Below are positions 26,559-35,640 of a DNA stretch of 64,000 nt, piece after piece; the first letter of the stretch is position 1, and each line of letters starts with the position of its first letter. Source of the DNA: Streptomyces sp. NBC_00224 (GTDB lineage: Bacteria; Actinomycetota; Actinomycetes; Streptomycetales; Streptomycetaceae); contig NZ_CP108106.1 in NCBI RefSeq assembly GCF_041435195.1, forward strand, positions 8,848,377-8,912,376. The letters run 5' to 3'. The position numbers and the translations under genes were made by a program. The notes under the pieces are model-generated. The model was not told where the DNA came from, searched no databases, and saw nothing but the letters and a program-made list of their open reading frames with translations.

Positions 26559-27011
26559 ATGGTGAACCGTCGGTCGCGGCCGTGGGTGGTGTCGGACGAA
26601 CTGTGGTCGCTCGTCGAGCCGTTGCTGCCCGTGCCAGGTCCCAAGCAGGTCGAGGGCAGGCCTCGGGTGCCGGACCGGCAGGCGTTGTGCGGGATCCTTT
26701 TCGTCCTGCACACCGGGATCCAGTGGGAGTACCTGCCCCAGGAGCTGGGTTTCGGTTCGGGCATGACCTGCTGGCGGCGCCTGGCCGCGTGGAACGAGGC
26801 TGGTGTCTGGGACCGTCTGCACGCAGTACTGCTGCGGGAGTTGCGGTCGAAGAACCAGCTGGACTGGTCGCGGGCGGTGATCGATTCCTCCCATGTCCGG
26901 GCGGCTCGGCGGGGCCCAAAAGCGGTCCCAGCCCGGTCGACCGGGCACGGCCGGGCAGTAAACACCACCTCATCGTCGACGGCCAGGGCATCCCGCTCGC
27001 GGTCTCGCTGA
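26559..27011 (+). CDS. IS5-like transposase OrfA
   Basis: The frame starts at ATG 26559 and encodes the N-terminal half of an IS427-type transposase: VVSDELWSLVEPLLP, CGILFVLHTGIQWEYLPQELG, WSRAVIDSSHVRA with the first catalytic Asp. After ARRGPK (about 26918) the frame loses coding character. The sense continues in the -1 frame, so this product is normally fused to OrfB by -1 slippage at CCCAAAAG. Confidence 0.8.
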   Translation: MVNRRSRPWVVSDELWSLVEPLLPVPGPKQVEGRPRVPDRQALCGILFVLHTGIQWEYLPQELGFGSGMTCWRRLAAWNEAGVWDRLHAVLLRELRSKNQLDWSRAVIDSSHVRAARRGPKAVPARSTGHGRAVNTTSSSTARASRSRSR

Positions 27012-27376
27012 CCGGTGGAAATCGCAACGATGTCACGCAGTTGCTGCCCCTGCTCGACAAGATCCCGTCTGTGGCCGGCACGGTCGGACGTCCCCGGCAC
27101 CGGCCCGACATGCTGTTCGCCGACCGCGGCTACGACCACGACAAGTACCGTCGTCTGCTGTGGGCACGCGGCATCCGGCCCGTGATCGCCAGACGAGGTG
27201 AGCCGCACGGCAGCGGCCTGGGTGTTTTCCGCTGGGTCGTTGAGCGCACGATCTCCTGGCTGCACGGCTACCGCCGCCTACGGATCCGCTGGGAACGCCG
27301 CGACGACATCCACGAAGCCTTCCTCAGCCTCGCCGCCTGCCTGATCACCCACCGCCACGTCCAACGCCTTTGTTAG
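26915..27376 (+). CDS. IS5-like transposase OrfB (frameshift part)
   Basis: The -1 frame from the CCCAAAAG slip site to 27376 encodes the catalytic core: GSKHHLIVDGQGIPLAVSLTGGN (about 25 residues in), DRGYDHDKYR with the second Asp, and FRWVVERTISWLHGYRRLRIRWER with the catalytic Glu. There is no good start codon, so it is made as an OrfAB fusion of about 272 residues. Confidence 0.8.
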   Translation, partial: PKSGPSPVDRARPGSKHHLIVDGQGIPLAVSLTGGNRNDVTQLLPLLDKIPSVAGTVGRPRHRPDMLFADRGYDHDKYRRLLWARGIRPVIARRGEPHGSGLGVFRWVVERTISWLHGYRRLRIRWERRDDIHEAFLSLAACLITHRHVQRLC

Positions 27377-28632
27377 CACCTCTTAGTGAGTGCCTGCGCC
27401 GCTCGGCGTTCTCGGCCAAGGCGCAGGGAACGCAGGTCACGTACGCCCCGCTTTACCGGCTGTTCTTCACGTTCCTGTGGCAGCGCGGGCTGGACTGGGA
27501 CGAGGCGTCGGAGGATGACGTCGAGGACTGGGAGGACTGGCGTCGACGAGGGGCGGCGAATCCGGCGCCGGTCGACGGCGGCACGTGGGCGAAGGAGCAG
27601 GCGGCGTTGAAGCTGCTGTACGGCATCGCGGCCCAGCGCGGTCTCGTTCCGTCGAACCCGGTGACGCTCGCCTCGCCGTCGGACGTGAAGACCTCGGACG
27701 TGAAGTGGTTGTCGCCTCGGGCCTTTCGGCTGTGGCGCAACGTCGGGCTCGGTGGCATGCTGCCGGACGGCCTGGAGGACGAGGCGTGGCGCGGTCGGTC
27801 GGCTGGCCGGGATACGGCGTACGCCGACCTGATGTACTCCAGCGGCCTGCGGCGCCGCGAGGGAGGCACCGTGCTGCTCTGCGAGCTCCCGGCGCTTGGG
27901 CGACGGAACTACTACGCGGGGCGGGTGGGCCAGGCCGTGGCCAAGCGGGCCGGCTACACCTTCTACGTCGGTCATCCGGCGCTTCAGCGTGTCGAGGGCT
28001 ACCGGGTGAGCACGCGCGCCTTGGCGGTGGCCCGCGCCCGGCGGCGTGGCGTCTACGACCGGTTGCCCGGCCTGCGCATCATCCAGGGGGTCAGCCGGGC
28101 GGGCCGTGTGCAGTGGAAGGGGCGGGACGGGCGTGCGGGCGAGAGCGCGCTGGGGCGGCTGACGGCCGCTGAGCGGATGCGGTTGTTCGTCGAGGGTGAG
28201 GACGGCTTGGAGCCGGCGATGCTGTGGCTGACCGAGAGCGGGCTGCCGCTGCGGTACACGAGTTGGACGAAGGTCTTCGAGCGGGCGAGCGACCGGTGCG
28301 CGGCCGCGGGGCTCGACGTTTTCGCGACGCCGAAGATGCTGCGGCACTCCATGGCTCTGCGGACGCTGATCGCGCTGCACAACGCGCTGGACCGTCGGCT
28401 CGGGCTGACGCCCGCCGAGCGCCTGCACTACGAGGAGGTGTACGGGCAGGTCTGGCTGATGGTCAAGGACATGCTCGGGCACCGCAGCGAGCAGGTGACG
28501 CGGGACGTGTACCTGGAGCCGGTGCGTGGGCTGCAGCTGGAGTCGCTGCTCGGCGACGACGACAATCCCGTGAACGCGGAGAGGATCGCGGAGCTGGCGG
28601 CCCGTACGGGTCTGATCTTGGACGTGGCGTGA
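27370..28632 (+). CDS. Tyrosine recombinase (first of integrase trio), 5' end lost to IS
   Basis: Native sequence begins at 27383. Translation from the TTG inside the IS end (27370) would give a 420-residue product lacking the first 55 residues. The catalytic domain is complete. SSGLRRREG holds the first Arg, PKMLRHSMALR has the box II Arg and His (with Lys where HxLRH usually has its first His), and MLGHRSEQVTRDVYLEP contains the nucleophile Tyr. An N-terminal SAM-like core-binding domain precedes it. The gene overlaps the next one by GTGA. Members of such trios act together in Tn554-like and RIT elements. Confidence 0.75.
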   Translation: MLAPLSECLRRSAFSAKAQGTQVTYAPLYRLFFTFLWQRGLDWDEASEDDVEDWEDWRRRGAANPAPVDGGTWAKEQAALKLLYGIAAQRGLVPSNPVTLASPSDVKTSDVKWLSPRAFRLWRNVGLGGMLPDGLEDEAWRGRSAGRDTAYADLMYSSGLRRREGGTVLLCELPALGRRNYYAGRVGQAVAKRAGYTFYVGHPALQRVEGYRVSTRALAVARARRRGVYDRLPGLRIIQGVSRAGRVQWKGRDGRAGESALGRLTAAERMRLFVEGEDGLEPAMLWLTESGLPLRYTSWTKVFERASDRCAAAGLDVFATPKMLRHSMALRTLIALHNALDRRLGLTPAERLHYEEVYGQVWLMVKDMLGHRSEQVTRDVYLEPVRGLQLESLLGDDDNPVNAERIAELAARTGLILDVA

Positions 28633-30428
28633 GCGGGCGGGGGCGCCGGGCGGCGCTGCCGCCGACGGACTACCGCAAGGCGCCGGTGCTGGATGCGGAC
28701 GGCCTGGTCATCCGCCCCGTCAGCGGTGCCGGGAAGCCGCTGGGTGTGTGGGACTTCCGGGACAGCCCCGGCCCCGTCGACTTCCGGCAGGCGCTGGTGG
28801 CCGGGCTGGCCGGGCAGGGACGGGGCTGGGGCAGCCAGGACACCTACCAGACGAACGCCAGCACGCTGAGGCTGCTGTTCAAGGACGCGGCGGCGGCCGA
28901 GCCACCCGTCGCCGCGACCAGTCAGATCACGGTCGAGTGGTGGAAGCAGTGGACCGGTGACATCCACGTCCGCCGGGTCTTGGCCGCGGTCGTCCGGCGG
29001 GCGCCCGGGGTGCCAGAGGCGACCCGGGTGTTCCTGCAGACGCCGCGGCGCCGGCCGCCGGCCCGGCGAGGACGGCCGCGCAAGCAGGCGCACACCAGGG
29101 AGGAACTGCGCCGGATCAGGGACGCGGCCGCCGCGACGGTACGTGCAGGGCGGTTGCGGATCGCGGCGAACACCGCGGTCCTCCAGCGGTGGCGGGCCGG
29201 GGCGATCGAGCGCTGGGACGGCGACTGGCCCCTCGGGGAGGTGCTGGACGTGCTGGCCCGCACCGGCGACCTTCCGCGCTACCCCAACAGTGCCGACCGC
29301 GCGGTGACCGCGTACGCGGATCGCGCGTGCGGCTTCGAGGGCAACGCCGCCTCGCTGAGCCGACTCTTTCCGACGCCGGCGGAGATCGGGGCGGCGGCCG
29401 TGCTGCTGATCGCGCACGGGGCGTGGAACCAGTCGGTGCTCAAGAAGATGGATGTGCCTACTTGGTGGCCGAACGCGGACCGCGAAGACCCCGCCGTGCA
29501 CCAGGTCGACACGGATAAGGCCCGGCGCGGACGGCGCCGGCACGCGAGCAACATGCTCGTCGACGTCGGGGAGGGGTCCAGCGGCCGGGCCCTGCGGCAC
29601 GTGTTGGAGCTGACCGCGCCGGCCCGGGTCACCCTGGAGGCGCTGGGCCGGCCCGCGACGAAGCTGCTGGTCGGCCACCGCGGCTTGGGTGGAGCTGAGA
29701 ATCTGCGGGACCACGAGGTCGGCAAGGCCCTGGAGGGCGCGATCCGGCGCTGGCAGCAGCAGGTCCGCGACGGCGGCGTCGACCTGCCCGCTCGGGTGCA
29801 CGCCCAGGCGCTGCGCCACAGCGCGCAGGCGCACCACGGCCGTGCCCGCAACAACACCCAGGCCACCCACGAGCGGGATTACCAGCTGGAGGACGAGGAC
29901 GTCCGTACCGCCTCGCGCGGCGCGGTGGAGCTCGGACTGGCCCAGGCTCTGGCCTCCGCCCGGCAGACGGTCGCCATGCGCCTGGTCGAGGAGGTCGACG
30001 CCGCTGGCGAGGTGAGCGCCGAGCTCGTGGCCAAGGAGGCCGGGATCGACCTGGAGGTGGCGCGCCGGATCCTGGCCGGCCGGCTGCGCACCCCGGTCGC
30101 CTCATGCGCGGACTTCCTCAACTCCGACCACACCACGGCCGGGATGCCGTGCGCGGTGTCGTTCCTGCTGTGTTTCGCCTGCCGCAACGCGGTGGCCACC
30201 GGCCGCGACCTGCCCCGCATCGCCTACCTGCACCAGGCGCTGGAGTCCCTGCGCTCGGCCGTGACGCCGACGGTGTGGGCCGCGGACTGGGCGACACACC
30301 ACGCGCGGATTGGCGACTTCCTCACCACCTACACCACCACCGACGCGCGGCCCCAGCTGGTCGCCGCCGTGGCCGACAGCGAGCGGGAGCTGATCCACGC
30401 GATGCTGGAACGGAGGCTCGACCCGTGA
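28629..30428 (+). CDS. Second recombinase-operon protein
   Basis: A 599-residue protein from GTG 28629, overlapping the stop of the first recombinase and the start of the third. The middle contains QALRHSAQAHHGRARNNTQATHERDYQL, a degenerate box II region with a possible Tyr, so it looks like a divergent tyrosine recombinase. A clear box I Arg was not identified. Toward the C-terminus, VASCADFLNSDHTTAGMPC...CFACRNAV has four cysteines and may bind zinc. Its place between two recombinases matches the middle gene of Tn554/RIT-type operons. Confidence 0.6.
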   Translation: MSGRGRRAALPPTDYRKAPVLDADGLVIRPVSGAGKPLGVWDFRDSPGPVDFRQALVAGLAGQGRGWGSQDTYQTNASTLRLLFKDAAAAEPPVAATSQITVEWWKQWTGDIHVRRVLAAVVRRAPGVPEATRVFLQTPRRRPPARRGRPRKQAHTREELRRIRDAAAATVRAGRLRIAANTAVLQRWRAGAIERWDGDWPLGEVLDVLARTGDLPRYPNSADRAVTAYADRACGFEGNAASLSRLFPTPAEIGAAAVLLIAHGAWNQSVLKKMDVPTWWPNADREDPAVHQVDTDKARRGRRRHASNMLVDVGEGSSGRALRHVLELTAPARVTLEALGRPATKLLVGHRGLGGAENLRDHEVGKALEGAIRRWQQQVRDGGVDLPARVHAQALRHSAQAHHGRARNNTQATHERDYQLEDEDVRTASRGAVELGLAQALASARQTVAMRLVEEVDAAGEVSAELVAKEAGIDLEVARRILAGRLRTPVASCADFLNSDHTTAGMPCAVSFLLCFACRNAVATGRDLPRIAYLHQALESLRSAVTPTVWAADWATHHARIGDFLTTYTTTDARPQLVAAVADSERELIHAMLERRLDP

Positions 30429-32611
30429 ACGCTTCCTCGCCCCTGCCCGCTGGCCCGGAGGTCGTCGACCCGGCCCCGGACGCCTTCGTCTTGCCGTTCA
30501 ACCGGCTGCGGCCCGGCTTCGACCCCGAGCAGCTGCCGCGCTTTCGCGATCTGGCCTGGCGCCTGGCGCTGATCAGCCCCAGGGAGTCGAACCGCTCACT
30601 GGTCATCGACTGGAGCCGCTGCCCCGCCGGGCTGCGGCCCGGCGTGATGCGCGCGGCCTTCGCCGAGCTGAACGTCCCAACCCCGGCGGTGCTGCTCCAG
30701 CAGCGGGCCTCGCGCTCCACCACCCAACCGGGCACCCTGCGCCACAACTTCCAGATCTGGATCCGTCTCGCCTCCTGGCTCGACGGGCGCGGCATCACCG
30801 AACTCGCACAGGTCACGACCGGCGACCTGGAGGCCTACGCCGAGCAGCTGCGCCCGCTCGGCCGCCGGTGGCGCACCGACGCCAAGGCCCTTTGGGTGAT
30901 CTCACGGCTATGGGCATACGCCCCCTACCTGCCCGAGAGCGACCGCCTGGTCATGCCGCCTTGGGAGGACCCGGGCGCGGTCATGTCCGACTTCCTCGGC
31001 ACCAATGACGACACCCCGGACGGCGAGAACAGCGTCGCGATCGTGCACCCGGCAGTCATGGCCCCACTGCTGGTGTGGGCGCTTCGCACGGTCCTGGACC
31101 TGGCACCGGACATCCTGACCGCCGCCCGCGAGCACCGTCGGCTGCTCGCCGCCATTCCCGCCCGCGCCCCGCTCGGCGGCACCGAGACCACGGTGGCCTA
31201 CCTGCGCGGCCTGCTCGCGGCCAGCGAGAAGCTGCCCTCCAGCGGTGCGCCCGGCGCCACCGCCGTACGCGCCCGCTACGGCGGTGCGTTGCCACCGATG
31301 GCCAACACCTTCCTGGCCGGCACCCTCGGCGTGACCACCTCCCAGGTCGCGCGCGCCCGCGGCATCCTGTCCGGCGAGCTGACCCCGAACGACTTCGGCC
31401 CCGCACCGCGCCTCGACGTTCAGCTCGCCGCCCGGATCGGCGCAGTCCCGTGGCGAGAGGCGATCGGCTTCGATGACGTGGACGTGCTGGTGCTGCACCT
31501 GTCCACCGCCGCCCTGATCTGCTGCGCTTACCTTTCCGGCATGCGGCCCGAGGAAGTCTTGGCCCTGCGCCGGGGCTGCTGCACGCGCGTGGAGCGCGAT
31601 GACGGCACCGTACGGTTCGAGGTCCGCGGCCGGCACTTCAAGGGCGTGCTGGACGAGGACGGCAACGCGATCGGCGAAGGCGAAGTGCGAGCGGACCCGT
31701 GGATCGTGCTGGAGCCCGTCGCGCGCGCCATCGCCGTCGTCGAGGAACTCGAAGACGGCGAGCAGCTGTTCACCCGCACCCTCTACCGGTACGCCAAGGG
31801 CACCTGCATGCCCCGCACCGGCCTGTCCTCCGACACAGCCGTGGAACGGATCCGAGCCTTCACCGCCTGGGCCAACCAGCTCGCCGCCGCCCACGACCGC
31901 CCCCACGAGCTGATCCCGGACGACCCGGACGGCGCCGTCGCCCTGCGCCGCTTCCGCCGCACCATCGCCTGGTTCATCTACCGCCAGCCCGGTGGCCGGA
32001 TTGCGCTCGCGGTGCAGTACGGGCACGCGGCCACCGCCATGTCGGAGTCCTACGCCGGCCGCTCGAAGGCCGACATGCTCGAGGTACTGGACCAGGAGAA
32101 GGGTCTGGCCCTGGCCGAGACCCTCACCGAGGCCAGCGAACGCCTCGCCGCCGGCGAGAAGGTCAGCGGCCCGGCCGCCGACCGCTACCGCGCTGCGGCC
32201 GCCGAGTTCTCCGACTGCTACGCCGGGACCTACCTCGGACGACGCGAACTGCGCGCGCTGGTCGCCAACCCCCGCCTCCAGGTCTACGAGGACCCGAAGG
32301 CGTTCCTGACCTGCAACCACGACGCGTTCACCGCGCTGTGCAACCCCGACCGCGACCGGGCGGGCGACGGCGGTCGCAGCACCCCCGACCACTCCCGCTG
32401 CCACCCGGCGTGCGCAAACATCAGCCGCACCGACAGCCAAATCACCGCCCTGCGCACCGAGGTCGCGCGGATCGACGCGGACGCCGACGCTGGCCTCGAC
32501 CCCTACCCCATCGCCGCCCGCGAACAGCAGCGCAAGGATCACCTCACCGCCATCATCCGCCGCCACGACGCGCAGCAGCCCGCCGGCAACCACGCCCAGG
32601 AGCGACGATGA
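30425..32611 (+). CDS. Large tyrosine recombinase (third of integrase trio)
   Basis: A 728-residue protein from GTG 30425. Box I is SGMRPEEVLALRRG (about 370-383). Box II is RRFRRTIAWFIYRQPGG followed by VQYGHAATAMSESYAGR (about 500-540), giving Arg, the box II histidines and the nucleophile Tyr. The last 150 residues include CYAGTYLGRREL and a Cys-bearing segment (FLTCNHDAFTALC, HPACANI). It overlaps both neighbours by one or four bases, so the four genes form a coupled operon. Confidence 0.75.
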   Translation: MNASSPLPAGPEVVDPAPDAFVLPFNRLRPGFDPEQLPRFRDLAWRLALISPRESNRSLVIDWSRCPAGLRPGVMRAAFAELNVPTPAVLLQQRASRSTTQPGTLRHNFQIWIRLASWLDGRGITELAQVTTGDLEAYAEQLRPLGRRWRTDAKALWVISRLWAYAPYLPESDRLVMPPWEDPGAVMSDFLGTNDDTPDGENSVAIVHPAVMAPLLVWALRTVLDLAPDILTAAREHRRLLAAIPARAPLGGTETTVAYLRGLLAASEKLPSSGAPGATAVRARYGGALPPMANTFLAGTLGVTTSQVARARGILSGELTPNDFGPAPRLDVQLAARIGAVPWREAIGFDDVDVLVLHLSTAALICCAYLSGMRPEEVLALRRGCCTRVERDDGTVRFEVRGRHFKGVLDEDGNAIGEGEVRADPWIVLEPVARAIAVVEELEDGEQLFTRTLYRYAKGTCMPRTGLSSDTAVERIRAFTAWANQLAAAHDRPHELIPDDPDGAVALRRFRRTIAWFIYRQPGGRIALAVQYGHAATAMSESYAGRSKADMLEVLDQEKGLALAETLTEASERLAAGEKVSGPAADRYRAAAAEFSDCYAGTYLGRRELRALVANPRLQVYEDPKAFLTCNHDAFTALCNPDRDRAGDGGRSTPDHSRCHPACANISRTDSQITALRTEVARIDADADAGLDPYPIAAREQQRKDHLTAIIRRHDAQQPAGNHAQERR

Positions 32612-33135
32612 ACACCCCCACCGCTGCCGCCCCCGGACCGCACGACGGCGCGGCGCTGGCCCAGCTCGTCGGCGAGGCCCTCACCCACGTCCAAGGCCAC
32701 GCCGACACCGAGGACGCCGCAGAGGCGCAGGCCATCACCGACGCCATGGTGCGCCTGCTGATCGGCGCCCCGCTGCATTCCGACGGCAAACTGACCATCG
32801 TCTCCCTGGCCATCGAGGCCGGACTGCGCCGCAACAAGCTCACCCACAAGCACACCGGCCTCAAGGACCTGTTCTACGCCCTGGTCAAGGCCCGCACCCC
32901 CGTCCCCGAAGCGCTGCCCGACTCGGCGCGAGCCCGCGCGGCCAAGCAGGAACAGGACCTGGCCCGCGTCCGCGCCGAACGCGACGATCTGCGCGGACAG
33001 ACGCAGCTCCTGGTTCGGATCGTCCACGTCCTGGAGATCGAGAACAGCAAGCTCAAGGAGACCAACGCGGCCCTGGAACAGCAGGTGGCCGCCCAGGCCT
33101 CGGTCCCCGATCTCAGCCGGCGGCGTCGTCCCTGA
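32608..33135 (+). CDS. TnpC/DUF6262-like coiled-coil accessory protein
   Basis: A 175-residue protein from ATG 32608, overlapping the previous stop. The N-terminal part includes VSLAIEAGLRRNKLTHKHTGL, a short helix-turn-helix-like block. The C-terminal half is a predicted coiled coil (KQEQDLARVRAERDDLRGQ, then heptads rich in Leu and Glu). Proteins of this build (TnpC of Tn554, DUF6262) end such recombinase operons and set orientation and efficiency of insertion. Confidence 0.68.
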   Translation: MNTPTAAAPGPHDGAALAQLVGEALTHVQGHADTEDAAEAQAITDAMVRLLIGAPLHSDGKLTIVSLAIEAGLRRNKLTHKHTGLKDLFYALVKARTPVPEALPDSARARAAKQEQDLARVRAERDDLRGQTQLLVRIVHVLEIENSKLKETNAALEQQVAAQASVPDLSRRRRP

Positions 33136-33436
33136 CCTTGGCGTCAATCGACGGCGGGTGCCGTGCTGTGCCGTCGCCTCGGTGGCCAAGACCAGAGCGG
33201 GCATTACCCCAGCAACGCGGTGGCCGGCAGCACGACGACCTGCCACCCCGCCGCGTTACCGCACCCCCTCGTTGTCTGTCCGCCGCCCCAGCTCGAGCCT
33301 TCTAGGCCAACGCAACCGATATGTCGCCATGTGATGTTAGGACCTCAGTACCTCCGCATCGGCTCAACCCGTTCGCCGTTACTCAGGCACCTACGAGCGT
33401 TACGCTGTGCCGTCGGCCAACGAGGTGGGGGCAACG
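33136..33436. other. Gene-free interval before biosynthetic island
   Basis: About 300 bases with no frame of coding character. It should contain the right end of the integrase element and the promoter of the glycosyltransferase gene, but no repeat or promoter consensus stood out to me. Confidence 0.4.
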
Positions 33437-34357
33437 ATGGAGCGACCGTTGGTGAGCTTGCTAATCAGCTCGCGCAATCGCCCACGGCTCCTGTACGACG
33501 CAGTTCGATCGGTGCTTGATGGCTCGACCCTGCCGGACGAGATCGTCGTGGTCGATCAAAGCGACGCACCGAACGAGGCCCTGAAAAGCTTGCAGACGCC
33601 GGACACAGTCGTGTTCCGCTACATCACGTCGGACACGAGAGGAATCAGCAGGAGCCGCAACCTGGCTTTCGGATACGCCTCCCATCCGGTCATCGTCGTC
33701 ATCGACGACGACTGCCTCGTGGCGAAGGACTGGCTGGAGGTGATCGTGCGAGCACTACTCCAGGCCGGCCCCAGAGCGGTGGTGACGGGCCGAGTCCTCG
33801 CCGGAGCGGCGGAGGAGCAGGGTGCTTTCGCGCCCTCGCTGCATACCGATGACCAAGCGGCCGAGTTCACCGGCCGGATCACCATCGATCCGCTGGCAAC
33901 CTTCAACTTCGCCTTGTACGCGGAGACTTTCACCGAGATCGGGCCCTTCGACTCCCGGATCGGCCCCGGCACCCGGTTCCCGTCCTCGGAGGACAACGAC
34001 TACGGCTATCGCCTGTTGCTGGCGGGGTACTCCATCGTGTTTGAGCCGGCGGCGCTCGTCCACCACCGTGCCTGGCGGACCGAGCGGAACTACCTGGCTG
34101 TCCGCTTCGCCTACGGCCGGGGCCAAGGCGGCTATTACGGTAAGTACCTCGCCCGCGGGGACTGGTTCATGCTGCGGAAACTCGTCCATGCGCTCAAGCG
34201 CCGGGCCAGTCGCATGCGCCAGGGTGGTCGCCTCGGCGTTCTCGGCGAACTCGCCTGGATCGCCGGCTGGAGCGTCGGCACGGCGGACTGGCTGCTACGG
34301 CCCTCTCGTCTGGACGAACGCCACTCGCGCTCAGCGGACGGATCCCGGGGGTGGTAG
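33437..34357 (+). CDS. Family 2 glycosyltransferase
   Basis: A 306-residue protein starting at ATG 33437 after GAGGTGGGGG. The GT-A fold is clear: VSLLISSRNRPRLLYDAVRSVL (nucleotide-binding strand and helix), EIVVVDQSD, VIVVIDDDCLVAKDW (DxD-type metal site near residue 93) and PSSEDNDYGYRLLLAGYSIVF (the ED acceptor-side base). It transfers an activated sugar to an unknown acceptor. It opens the biosynthetic island and overlaps the dehydratase-like gene by 7 bases. Confidence 0.85.
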   Translation: MERPLVSLLISSRNRPRLLYDAVRSVLDGSTLPDEIVVVDQSDAPNEALKSLQTPDTVVFRYITSDTRGISRSRNLAFGYASHPVIVVIDDDCLVAKDWLEVIVRALLQAGPRAVVTGRVLAGAAEEQGAFAPSLHTDDQAAEFTGRITIDPLATFNFALYAETFTEIGPFDSRIGPGTRFPSSEDNDYGYRLLLAGYSIVFEPAALVHHRAWRTERNYLAVRFAYGRGQGGYYGKYLARGDWFMLRKLVHALKRRASRMRQGGRLGVLGELAWIAGWSVGTADWLLRPSRLDERHSRSADGSRGW

Positions 34358-35457
34358 GCGATCCGGAGGCATTGCGCGGACGCACCGTCCTTATCACCGG
34401 GCACTCCGGCTTCATCGGATCGTGGCTTTGCTCCCTGTTGGTCGCGTGCGGGGCCGATGTGGTCGGCTACTCCCTGTCCGAGGACCCCGCCAGCGCCACG
34501 CGCGCCCAGTGGCTCACGCTTCTAGGAGTGACCGATGTCCGGGGTGATGTCCGCGACCTCGCCTCGGTCGTCGCGGCGGCCCGCGTCTTCGAGCCCGACG
34601 TTGTGGTCCACTTGGCTGCTCAGCCCCTTCTCGGCCGCGGGTTCACGGAACCGCACCTGACATTCGACGTGAACCTCAACGGATCGCTGTCCGTCCTTGA
34701 GACCGTCCGCCTGGGCGCCGTTCGGGCCCTGGTGCATGTCACCTCCGACAAGTGCTATGCGCCCGCTGGTGCGGGCGCGCCGCCCCTCACCGAGGGGTCA
34801 CGGCTCGGCGGAGCAGGGCCGTATCCGGCGTCGAAGTGGATGGCTGAGGCACTGTTCAACGAGTTTCGCGCGCTGGTCCCGGCAGATTCGTCGATCGCGT
34901 CGGTGCGGCTGGGGAACGTTATCGGCGGCGGCGACGAAGCGGACCGGCTCGTGCCGAACGCGCTGCGGGCGTTTCGTTCGGGGACGGCATTCCGCCTACG
35001 CGACCCGGCGGCTGAACGACCTTTCCAGCATGTGCTCGACGTCGTGTGGGGGCTGGCCACGCTTGCGTCCCGTCTTCTCTTCCGCCAAATCGACAGTGGC
35101 CGCGCGCTGAACTTCGCTCCCCCGAGCATGGCGAGCTCGGCGGGTGAACTCGTTGCCGAACTGGCCCGCGAGTGGGGTCCCGGCGCTCTCGTGAGTGACG
35201 GCCGAGACGAGGTCGATTTCCCTGAAGAGCCGGTTCTGAGGCTTGACGGAGGGCGTGCCGCGAGATCGCTGCGCTGGGAGCACCGTCTCGACCTCACCAA
35301 TGCTGCCTCCTGGACCGTGGCCTGGGCGAGGATGACCGACAGCGAGGTCCCTCCGTCCGACGCTACCGCCTGTCAGGTAGTCGACTTCCTCGCGGCGAGC
35401 ACACGGGCAGGGTCGAGGGAACATGATGGTGACTCCGTCGGTGCTGGCGAGCGGTGA
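34351..35457 (+). CDS. CDP-glucose 4,6-dehydratase-like SDR (RfbG type)
   Basis: A 368-residue extended short-chain dehydrogenase. The NAD loop GHSGFIGSWL (about 17-26), DVRDL, VVVHLAAQPLLGRGF, VHVTSDKCYA and the catalytic YPASK near residue 157 follow the RfbG pattern rather than that of dTDP-glucose dehydratases. The expected reaction is NDP-sugar 4,6-dehydration, the entry to deoxysugars, but the nucleotide specificity is not provable here. GTG 34351 overlaps the glycosyltransferase end. Confidence 0.78.
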   Translation: MVGDPEALRGRTVLITGHSGFIGSWLCSLLVACGADVVGYSLSEDPASATRAQWLTLLGVTDVRGDVRDLASVVAAARVFEPDVVVHLAAQPLLGRGFTEPHLTFDVNLNGSLSVLETVRLGAVRALVHVTSDKCYAPAGAGAPPLTEGSRLGGAGPYPASKWMAEALFNEFRALVPADSSIASVRLGNVIGGGDEADRLVPNALRAFRSGTAFRLRDPAAERPFQHVLDVVWGLATLASRLLFRQIDSGRALNFAPPSMASSAGELVAELAREWGPGALVSDGRDEVDFPEEPVLRLDGGRAARSLRWEHRLDLTNAASWTVAWARMTDSEVPPSDATACQVVDFLAASTRAGSREHDGDSVGAGER

Positions 35458-35640
35458 GGCGTAGAGGGATGCCCGCACGGCTCGCGCCGCGAGGCGGGCT
35501 GTTTTGCACAGTGCTATTTGGGTGAGTTGATGATGCTGGCTCACCGTGCGGCGGTCGGCAGTCCGGCGTCAGGACTCGTCAGGGGCTGGGCGACCGGGAT
35601 AGGAGGGGCGTTCCTGGCGTCTGCGCACTCGAGGTGGTCT

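Larger units (their letters stand above)
26497..27382 (+). mobile_element. IS5-family (IS427-like) insertion sequence, copy 1
   Basis: An 886-base element with imperfect ends (CTGGCCCTAACAA at the left, GAGGTGCTAACAA at the right, inward) flanked by direct TTA repeats (26494-26496 and 27383-27385). This fits the T-N-A target choice of the IS427 group. It holds two overlapping transposase frames. It interrupts the first recombinase of the integrase operon. A related copy lies at 45973-46857. Confidence 0.85.

Noticed and set aside
26160..26948. 262-codon minus frame across the IS left half
   Set aside because: Most of it is antisense to the transposase; only the last 42 codons (from ATG 26288) have coding character.
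28224..28628. N-terminal extension of the second recombinase-operon gene
   Set aside because: It is out-of-frame overlap with the first recombinase; the GTG at 28629 with GTGA overlap is the better start.
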